This document shows positions 1 through 4,522 of a stretch of DNA of 5,290 nt, one piece after another. Position numbers and translations under genes: made by a program. Source of the stretch: Planctomycetota bacterium (GTDB lineage: Bacteria; Planctomycetota; Planctomycetia; Planctomycetales; Planctomycetaceae); assembly GCA_024278285.1 (NCBI GenBank), contig JAJRTM010000206.1:1-5290 (forward strand), read 5' to 3'. The notes under the pieces are model-generated. The model was not told the DNA's origin, ran no database searches, and was given only the letters and a program-made list of their open reading frames with translations. Positions within the stretch are counted from its first letter, which is position 1; each line of letters begins with the position of its first letter.

Positions 1-1
1 A

Positions 2-202
2 GCTCAGGCAATCGACCGGGCACACCGCCTTGGTCAGACAAAAAATGTCTTTGCGTATCGCCTGATCGCGCGAGGTACAATCGAAGAGAAAATTGCAGAG
101 CTACAAAAAAACAAACGAAAACTAGCCGATGCCATTCTCTCAGAAAATTCCCGCCTGCTCAAAAACTTAACGCAGGATGATTTGCAGATGCTGTTTACGT
201 AA
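2..202 (+). CDS. SNF2/Swi2-family DEAD-like helicase, C-terminal end (partial)
   Basis: This is the last 66 codons of a gene that enters from the left edge, ending in TAA at 200-202. The visible start, [12 protein letters not shown], is the helicase motif VI signature (Q-x-x-D-R-x-H-R-x-G-Q) of SNF2-type ATPases. The arginines of this motif contact ATP in the second RecA-like lobe. It is followed by a segment of the type [16 protein letters not shown], which is the usual brace region after motif VI, and then a charged helix rich in Lys, Glu and Leu. In bacteria, SNF2 proteins are ATP-driven translocases that remodel protein-DNA complexes or RNA polymerase (the HepA/RapA relatives), but the exact role cannot be read from the tail. 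The protein ends soon after the brace, as many bacterial SNF2 proteins do. The downstream beta-CASP gene has the same direction, about 125 bp away. The family call is firm; the specific function is unknown. Confidence 0.88.
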   Translation, partial: AQAIDRAHRLGQTKNVFAYRLIARGTIEEKIAELQKNKRKLADAILSENSRLLKNLTQDDLQMLFT

Positions 203-222
203 AATTTCACGGGGGCGTATCG

Positions 223-302
223 GCAAATAATTCGCGATTTCGTTTACATAGACTGCTCTGCTTAGCTCTGCACTTTAGCTCTGCACTGTTGCAAATAATT
301 CG
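223..302. repeat. Short nested direct repeats ahead of the beta-CASP gene
   Basis: A perfect 13-bp tandem repeat, TTAGCTCTGCACT, occupies 262-274 and 275-287. Its GCTCTGC core occurs a third time at 255-261. This block is bracketed by two identical 12-mers, GCAAATAATTCG, at 223-234 and 291-302. The arrangement looks like a local duplication by slippage. It sits just upstream of the ribosome binding site, so it may lie in the leader or promoter of the next gene; a regulatory role is only a possibility. Confidence 0.6.
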
Positions 303-316
303 TTCAACGGAAATCG

Positions 317-330
317 AAAGGTCGTTGATG
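317..330 (+). promoter_or_regulatory. Ribosome binding site that decides the beta-CASP start
   Basis: AAAGG at 317-321 lies 6 bases before ATG 328-330. This supports the ATG over an in-frame TTG at 289, which would add 13 residues that do not resemble the family's N-terminus. The family usually begins almost directly with the first beta strand (MKLTFYGAAGEVTGS here). Confidence 0.7.
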
Positions 331-1728
331 AAATTGACATTTTATGGAGCTGCCGGGGAGGTGACTGGTTCTCAACATTTACTGGAAGTGAATGGGCGGC
401 GGCTTCTTTTTGATTGTGGACTATTTCAGGGTCGCCGAGCGGAGGCGCGAAGAAAGAACGAGCAATTTGCTTTCGATCCGAAATCAATCGATGCGGTTTT
501 GCTTTCTCATGCTCATATTGATCATTGTGGCAACTTGCCAAGGCTGTATCGCAAAGGTTTTCGCGGGGCAGTTTTTTGCACTGAAGCAACGGCTGATGTT
601 GCAGAGATCATGCTCAAAGATTCTGCAAAAATTCAGAGAGAAGATGCCCGGTATCTTCCCAGGCATCTGAAAAAAGGGCATCCATCTACCGAGCCACTTT
701 ACGATGAAAAAGATGTGCATGGTTTAATGAAGTTGATGCAGCCGTTGGAATATCACCAGGAACACGAACTGACGGCAGATGTGCGAGTCCGTTTCGAAGA
801 TGCAGGGCATATACTCGGCTCTGCCATTACGACACTCGATGTTGAAGAGGAAGGTGTTTGGCGGCGAGTTATTTTTTCTGGCGATTTAGGCCGTCGAGGC
901 TTGCCGCTTCTTCGATCCCCAACACCGATCGGGCGTTGCGACGTTTTGATTTGCGAATCAACCTACGGCAACCGCGTGCATTCCCCGATGGCAGATATTA
1001 AAGGTGATTTGCTAAGAATCTTAAAAGATGCCGTGAAGGTGAGCGGGCGGGTGATCGTTCCTGCATTTTCATTAGGGCGAACTCAGCAACTGGTTTACTT
1101 TTTGAATGAATTATTCAATGAAGGATCGTTGCCACGTATTCCGGTTTTTGTTGATAGCCCGCTTTCTTCCCGGTTAACGCGGGTTTATCGCAGGCATCTG
1201 GATATCATGAATGCCGATGTTCAGAAAGTTTTGTTGAACGATCACGATCCGTTCGGCTTTCCCTGGCTGACATACATCGGTTCGCCGCAGGAAAGTAAAG
1301 AACTTAATTCCCGAAAAGGAGCCATGATGATTATCTCTGCTTCGGGGATGTGCGAAGGCGGGCGAGTGGTGCATCACCTGGCTCATGCGATTGAAGATCC
1401 TAAAAATACGATAGCGATTATCGGTTATCAAGCTGCTCACACACTGGGCAGAAGAATTGTAGAACGGCAAAAGTACGTCAAGATATTTGATCGGGATTTT
1501 TCGCTAAAAGCGCATGTGGAAAAATTGAACGGGCTTTCTGGTCACGCGGATGTTCACGATTTCAAATGGTGGTTTGAACAAGCATCAAAGCAAGGTGGGA
1601 TTGGTCAGGCATTTCTTGTCCATGGAGAAAAGGAATCTTCAACGGCGCTGGCAGAAGTGTTACGAGAATACTGCGACGAAGAACCAATCATTCCCGCTCG
1701 CGGAGATTCGCACGATTTATCCCAATAA
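328..1728 (+). CDS. Beta-CASP metallo-beta-lactamase-fold RNA nuclease (CPSF73/YSH1-like)
   Basis: The 466-residue protein is close to the usual 430-470 residues of bacterial CPSF73-like nucleases, which cut or trim RNA in the cytoplasm using two zinc ions. Motifs in order: the opening strand with GAAGEVTGS (7-15); motif 1 Asp in FDCG (D29); motif 2 HAHIDH (61-66); motif 3 His in GHILGSA (H161); motif 4 Asp in SGDLG (D186). The beta-CASP domain then supplies the acidic residue of CESTYGNR (E210), the VPAFSLGRTQQ segment (about 244-254) and SASGMCEGGR (337-346). The chain returns to the MBL fold with LSGHAD (H406) and VHGE (H432), which belong to the RNA-metabolising MBL tail. All expected zinc ligands appear present, so the enzyme should be active. 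There is no KH domain or signal peptide. Substrates are unknown. It converges with rsmD across a REPIN-like element. The family call is firm; whether it acts mainly as endo- or exonuclease is not decidable here. Confidence 0.93.
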   Translation: MKLTFYGAAGEVTGSQHLLEVNGRRLLFDCGLFQGRRAEARRKNEQFAFDPKSIDAVLLSHAHIDHCGNLPRLYRKGFRGAVFCTEATADVAEIMLKDSAKIQREDARYLPRHLKKGHPSTEPLYDEKDVHGLMKLMQPLEYHQEHELTADVRVRFEDAGHILGSAITTLDVEEEGVWRRVIFSGDLGRRGLPLLRSPTPIGRCDVLICESTYGNRVHSPMADIKGDLLRILKDAVKVSGRVIVPAFSLGRTQQLVYFLNELFNEGSLPRIPVFVDSPLSSRLTRVYRRHLDIMNADVQKVLLNDHDPFGFPWLTYIGSPQESKELNSRKGAMMIISASGMCEGGRVVHHLAHAIEDPKNTIAIIGYQAAHTLGRRIVERQKYVKIFDRDFSLKAHVEKLNGLSGHADVHDFKWWFEQASKQGGIGQAFLVHGEKESSTALAEVLREYCDEEPIIPARGDSHDLSQ

Positions 1729-1751
1729 TCTGCCTGTATGAAACAGTGACA

Positions 1752-1902
1752 GTAGGATGGCGTGCTTGCACCCATCTTCGCGTGCCGAGTTGCGTTCAAT
1801 GAAAATTGGAGAGTCAATCTGTTATTATTCTGCCATTGATTCACCGGCATCAGACTAATGAACTGGAAACCGTATTTGATGGGTGCAAGCACGCCATCCT
1901 AC
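1752..1902. repeat. REPIN-like element: two inverted REP hairpins, each with 5' GTAG
   Basis: A 25-bp sequence at 1752-1776 is repeated perfectly in inverted orientation at 1878-1902, with 101 bp between. Each arm is itself a hairpin: GATGG pairs with CCATC and GTGC pairs with GCAC, leaving one bulged base (1756-1776 left, 1878-1898 right). Each hairpin is preceded on its own strand by the tetranucleotide GTAG (1752-1755; complement of 1899-1902). A GTAG-type tetranucleotide at the foot of an imperfect hairpin is the known hallmark of REP sequences mobilised by RAYT transposases (TnpA-REP, single-strand HUH Y1 enzymes). Two REPs in inverted pairs form a REPIN. No RAYT gene is visible, so it would act in trans. 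The element sits between the 3' ends of two convergent genes, where it could also stop transcription or protect mRNA ends. The inverted repeat is certain; the REPIN label is an inference. Confidence 0.75.
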
Positions 1903-1924
1903 AGTTTGAGATGAAGTTTCCAAA

Positions 1925-2012
1925 AGAAAATTTCGTGTTAATCGGTCTCTAGTCGTGGTTCAAATCCCTGTTTGGTTGCGGCTATGCCGCGCTGGGTTCA
2001 TCCGTGGCTCTT
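1925..2012. repeat. Possible dispersed extragenic repeat
   Basis: This intergenic stretch contains a GC-rich hairpin, GCGGC-TAT-GCCGC (1978-1990), flanked by GTGGTTCAAATCC (1955-1967) and GGGTTCATCCGTGG (1994-2007). Read on the minus strand it has the phrases CCACGGATGAACCC, TGAACCACGA and TTAACACGAA. These resemble a low-complexity, dispersed noncoding repeat type that I associate with planctomycete intergenic DNA. No protein or RNA gene is recognisable. The copy-number claim rests on memory and needs genome data. Confidence 0.35.
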
Positions 2013-2019
2013 TTTTCAT

Positions 2020-2643
2020 TTAGTCATTAAGTTCTGCGAAGGGTCCATCTTCTTTTGATGTGTGACCTTTTTCGTAGAATCGGATACGCATGCTGCCGAC
2101 TGCTATTTCCAGTTCGGTACGAAACCATTCCTCGGGAACTTCCGGCTCCAGTTTTTCGGGAATTCTTAATACCAGCAAAGCCGTTGGCGAGCTGACTGTA
2201 TCGCAGGCTAATCGCTGGATCGCCTGATACAGTTTTGTGTTTGCTTTCAATTCACCCCGAGCCATTTCGTAAGGCGGATCGAAAAAGATGACATCAAACG
2301 GGACAAACTGTGGCAAGCCTTTCGGGCGATACGAACAGCGAATCGCATCGGTCCGCCAGCACATCGTTTCTTCTTCAACCCTCAACTGAGCGACATTATT
2401 GCGAAGCAGTTCGTGGGCTTTATGATCTCGCTCGATGAAGACACACGTGGAAGCCCCACGGCTGAGCGCTTCCAGTCCCATCGAGCCTGTCCCTGAAAAG
2501 ACATCAAGAACTTTTGCATTTTCCAGCTCCGATTCCAGCCGATCAAACAACTTCTGCTTGGCGCGATCGACAATGGGGCGCGTTGTTAATCCGGGATTGA
2601 TCTGTAACTTTTGCCGCTTGTACCGACCAGCAATAATTCTCAT
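2020..2643 (-). CDS. rsmD: 16S rRNA (guanine(966)-N(2))-methyltransferase RsmD
   Basis: The 207-residue protein matches the RsmD family in length and motif order. RsmD uses S-adenosylmethionine to methylate N2 of G966 in 16S rRNA during assembly of the small ribosomal subunit in the cytoplasm. Seen here: the N-terminal MRIIAGRYK start; the TRPIVDRAKQKLF box (21-33), equivalent to the family's TRPT-DR-RE-LF; the SAM-binding DVFSGTGSMGLEALSRGA loop (47-64); the acidic end of strand 2, FIERD (69-73); and the catalytic DPPY (122-125) used by amino-methyltransferases. The reading frame stays open 27 codons further upstream (to 2724), but the family begins at MRIIAG, so ATG at 2643-2641 is chosen. 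The ribosome binding site before it is weak. The gene lies 125 bp downstream of the haem-protein gene on the same strand, so co-transcription is possible but not shown. It converges with the beta-CASP gene. The C-terminal tail after about residue 193 is polar and may be disordered. Confidence 0.92.
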   Translation of the reverse strand: MRIIAGRYKRQKLQINPGLTTRPIVDRAKQKLFDRLESELENAKVLDVFSGTGSMGLEALSRGASTCVFIERDHKAHELLRNNVAQLRVEEETMCWRTDAIRCSYRPKGLPQFVPFDVIFFDPPYEMARGELKANTKLYQAIQRLACDTVSSPTALLVLRIPEKLEPEVPEEWFRTELEIAVGSMRIRFYEKGHTSKEDGPFAELND

Positions 2644-2768
2644 AACTTTAATTGACCATCTGATAACAGAAAAACATCTTTTACGTGATCCACTCTCGAA
2701 CAATAAACCATCGTCCGAGACCAACTAAAGGATCATGACAAAATATCTCTGTTACTTCCAGTGAGTAG

Positions 2769-4070
2769 TCAATTCCAATTGGTCGTTAATTGTGGAAGCG
2801 TATCGATGAGAATCTCGCGAATATTCTTGCGATCTTTCGGCGACAGATGCGTAAAGCCTTCCGGGGGAGTCTTTGCGGTAAGAATCTCATTAAGAGATTG
2901 CATCACTTGCTCCATGACAGGTTCTGGAAGCGTCTGAAATGGTTTGGAATAAATCAGATAACTGCAGGGGTATTTGAATAGCCGATGTTTCAAGTCGAAA
3001 TCTCGCAGAGACCGCCCTTGGGAACCACGCGGCCCCATCTGCATGAAATCCTGTGTGAAGCTTGATGCTCCCTCTACGGGAGACTTCAACGGAAATTCTT
3101 CGCTGAACAGCATATATTTGACCAGTTTGTCGGAGACAGCTTTAATACGGCGTTTGGTACTGTCAGACTGAAAATCGACAGCGCGATCAAGTGCCTTATT
3201 CATAATGGAATCGTAATGACGAGCCATCCGCGTTTCCATGTGAGCCAGCGTGAGGAAGTTGTGCATCTGTGATTGATGCTCCATCACCATCAACGCTACC
3301 AAGTCGCTTGTAGGAACCAGGTAAGGAGTGGTATCGACAATGCGATCCAGATTTTTGATATTTGCCCCTTTTTCACGATCAATATTTTGCGTATCTAGCT
3401 TATCGGTAACATATACATTACCCATGTGTCGCATGTTTCCGTGCAGTCCGGTAACAAACCAACCACCCCAGCGTTCTGAAAACGGGCTTGTATGATCGGT
3501 CGTAAAAGTCCCTGAGCCAAGCATCGGGCGACCGCCTTCATCGGGAAAGACAGAACGAACCAACTGACCTGGAACCCCCTGTGTTCGCGAAGAAGCATGG
3601 CAAGTCAGGCATTGCCCACGATCACGAAGAAACTTTACCTTCTTATTTTTGTCCTGATCCAGCGTGTAAAAGACAGCCCCTAATTCAGGATCAACTGCAG
3701 AGACTTCAACAACATCGCCGCCCTGTACCCAGCCGATATAAATGTTGTCGCCAAAGTAAACAGCACGAGGACGATGACGGGAAATTTTTCGTAACTGAAA
3801 ACTGGTTTGTGAAAAAACAAGCATCTGTGAAGATTGAGGAATGCCAAGTGCATCAAGTACCGCAGGCAAATAGCCATGCTGTTCATCGTAGCTCAATTTG
3901 AATTGACCAGAGTCAATTCTCTTCTGTAATTTTGCAACCGGGTCCGAAGAGACAGCATCAAGATAGTTAATCGGCGCGTCTTCAAAATCAAGTTGAGCGT
4001 ACGCCGATTGCTCACTCTGGGCGATTACAAAAACAGCCAAAAAAAGCAGGTGGAATAAAAGATGTTTCAT
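2769..4070 (-). CDS. Exported mono-haem cytochrome c-like protein, function unknown
   Basis: The 433-residue protein starts with a Sec signal peptide: MKHLLFHLLFLAVFVIAQ, then a likely signal-peptidase I site after AYA (23-25). It should be exported to the periplasm or cell envelope. A single haem c attachment motif, CLTCH, lies at 154-158, so Cys154 and Cys157 would bind haem and His158 would be the inner iron ligand. Met183, Met213 and Met216 are candidates for the outer ligand. After it come RSVFPDEGGRP (172-182) and SPFSERWGGWFVTGLHG (195-211), a pattern I associate with uncharacterised planctomycete-type proteins. The C-terminal half is mainly alpha-helical by appearance, with YLIYSKPFQTLPEPV near 371-385. 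About 150 residues precede the haem motif, unlike a simple class I cytochrome, so the haem is embedded in a larger domain. The in-frame ATG at 4127 would put 19 polar residues before the signal peptide; ATG 4070 with TGAGA upstream (complement of 4076-4080) is preferred. The electron partner or reaction is unknown. Confidence 0.85.
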   Translation of the reverse strand: MKHLLFHLLFLAVFVIAQSEQSAYAQLDFEDAPINYLDAVSSDPVAKLQKRIDSGQFKLSYDEQHGYLPAVLDALGIPQSSQMLVFSQTSFQLRKISRHRPRAVYFGDNIYIGWVQGGDVVEVSAVDPELGAVFYTLDQDKNKKVKFLRDRGQCLTCHASSRTQGVPGQLVRSVFPDEGGRPMLGSGTFTTDHTSPFSERWGGWFVTGLHGNMRHMGNVYVTDKLDTQNIDREKGANIKNLDRIVDTTPYLVPTSDLVALMVMEHQSQMHNFLTLAHMETRMARHYDSIMNKALDRAVDFQSDSTKRRIKAVSDKLVKYMLFSEEFPLKSPVEGASSFTQDFMQMGPRGSQGRSLRDFDLKHRLFKYPCSYLIYSKPFQTLPEPVMEQVMQSLNEILTAKTPPEGFTHLSPKDRKNIREILIDTLPQLTTNWN

Positions 4071-4158
4071 GTCGATCTCAATTTTTGCGTGTTGGCAGGA
4101 AAATCCATGTTTCTTCTCATCAGTCAAAGCCGTTCAGTCTACAGCCTCAAGCGGGAGT

Positions 4159-4187
4159 AATCCACACAGTAAGGTTATCGTCGTCAA
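4159..4187 (-). promoter_or_regulatory. Tentative sigma70-like promoter of the haem-protein gene
   Basis: On the minus strand, TTGACG (complement of 4182-4187) is a good -35 box. It is followed after 17 bases by TGGATT (complement of 4159-4164), a poor -10 match with 3 of 6 consensus bases. The position, about 90 bp ahead of the start codon, is reasonable. The -35 overlaps the left arm of the adjacent palindrome, which would suit an operator. The weak -10 keeps this tentative. Confidence 0.25.
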
Positions 4188-4220
4188 TACTGGATGTCAA
4201 CATCCAATATTGTTTTTTTT
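4185..4220 (+). terminator. Hairpin plus T8: intrinsic-terminator-like, or operator palindrome
   Basis: CAATA-C-TGGATGT (4185-4197) and ACATCCA-A-TATTG (4200-4212) form a 12-bp stem with one internal mismatch and a CA loop, followed directly by eight T (4213-4220). On the plus strand this has the form of a Rho-independent terminator, although the stem is AT-rich and no plus-strand gene ends nearby. It may shield the region against read-through, or be a protein-binding palindrome for the haem-protein promoter that it overlaps. Confidence 0.45.
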
Positions 4221-4320
4221 GCGAAATTACATAAGGGGATTTCCATGTGATTCAGAAATATCCTTTTGAGCGGAGGGGGGACATCCTTCGTCTGCCTTTA
4301 ATCCGGTTTGCTCAAACGAG

Positions 4321-4338
4321 ACAGGCAGGAATGCCTGT
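4321..4338. repeat. Extragenic palindrome with 7-bp stem
   Basis: ACAGGCA (4321-4327) and TGCCTGT (4332-4338) are a perfect inverted repeat around a GGAA loop. The motif sits in non-coding DNA and looks like a second type of short REP-like palindrome, unrelated in sequence to the pair at 1752-1902. It lacks a clear GTAG-type tetranucleotide. Whether it is dispersed in the genome cannot be told from one copy. Confidence 0.5.
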
Positions 4339-4500
4339 GCCCCTTTTGAATGAACAGAGAGAGGTTCCCATAACGAATGGCACTGTTGCTTGTGATTAAA
4401 CGACCTGTGGCGATTTCGCGATACTAGGTAGTCTGGTATAGTTGCATTAATGTGATTTCTGCCGCTTGCTGAGGGATGGCGAGGGTTAAGGAAATCGCCT

Positions 4501-4522
4501 GACTCGGGAGTCGATTTGCATG
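4501..4522 (+). promoter_or_regulatory. Transposase ribosome binding site inside a short palindrome
   Basis: GGAG (4507-4510) lies 9 bases before ATG 4520-4522 and is the likely Shine-Dalgarno sequence. It falls inside the perfect palindrome GACTC-GG-GAGTC (4501-4512). In RNA the very tight loop would limit pairing, but sequestered ribosome sites are known in insertion sequences as a guard against translation from read-through transcripts. The regulatory reading is an inference. Confidence 0.4.

Larger units (their letters stand above)
4071..4519. other. 449-bp region without a recognisable gene
   Basis: This lies between the start of the exported haem-protein gene (- strand) and the start of the ISAs1 pseudogene (+ strand). 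It should hold the promoter of the haem-protein gene. Structures seen are a hairpin followed by T8 (4185-4220), a GGAA-loop palindrome (4321-4338) and a 9-bp inverted repeat GGCGATTTC / GAAATCGCC (4409-4417 and 4491-4499). Open frames crossing it show no familiar protein motifs. The left end of the insertion sequence should also fall here, but I could not fix a terminal inverted repeat. Confidence 0.6.

Noticed and set aside
289..327. Upstream in-frame TTG start for the beta-CASP gene
   Set aside because: It adds 13 residues not typical of the family, and the ATG at 328 has a well-placed AAAGG. The extra codons also run into the repeat block.
275..589. Minus-strand open frame opposite the beta-CASP gene
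   Set aside because: It lies opposite a clearly conserved coding sequence and has no family motifs.
1605..1892. Minus-strand open frame spanning the beta-CASP 3' end and the REPIN-like element
   Set aside because: It overlaps a well-supported gene and a palindromic repeat, and its translation has no recognisable domain.
1955..2010. Possible tRNA because of a GGTTCAAATCC T-arm-like string
   Set aside because: No acceptor or anticodon stem can be paired around it; the nearby GC hairpin is in the wrong place and has a 3-base loop.
2644..2724. 27-residue N-terminal extension of RsmD
   Set aside because: The family begins at MRIIAG; the extra residues show no motif.
4071..4127. 19-residue extension before the signal peptide of the haem protein
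   Set aside because: It would put a polar stretch ahead of a clear signal peptide. The ATG at 4070 gives a normal Sec signal and has a plausible ribosome site.
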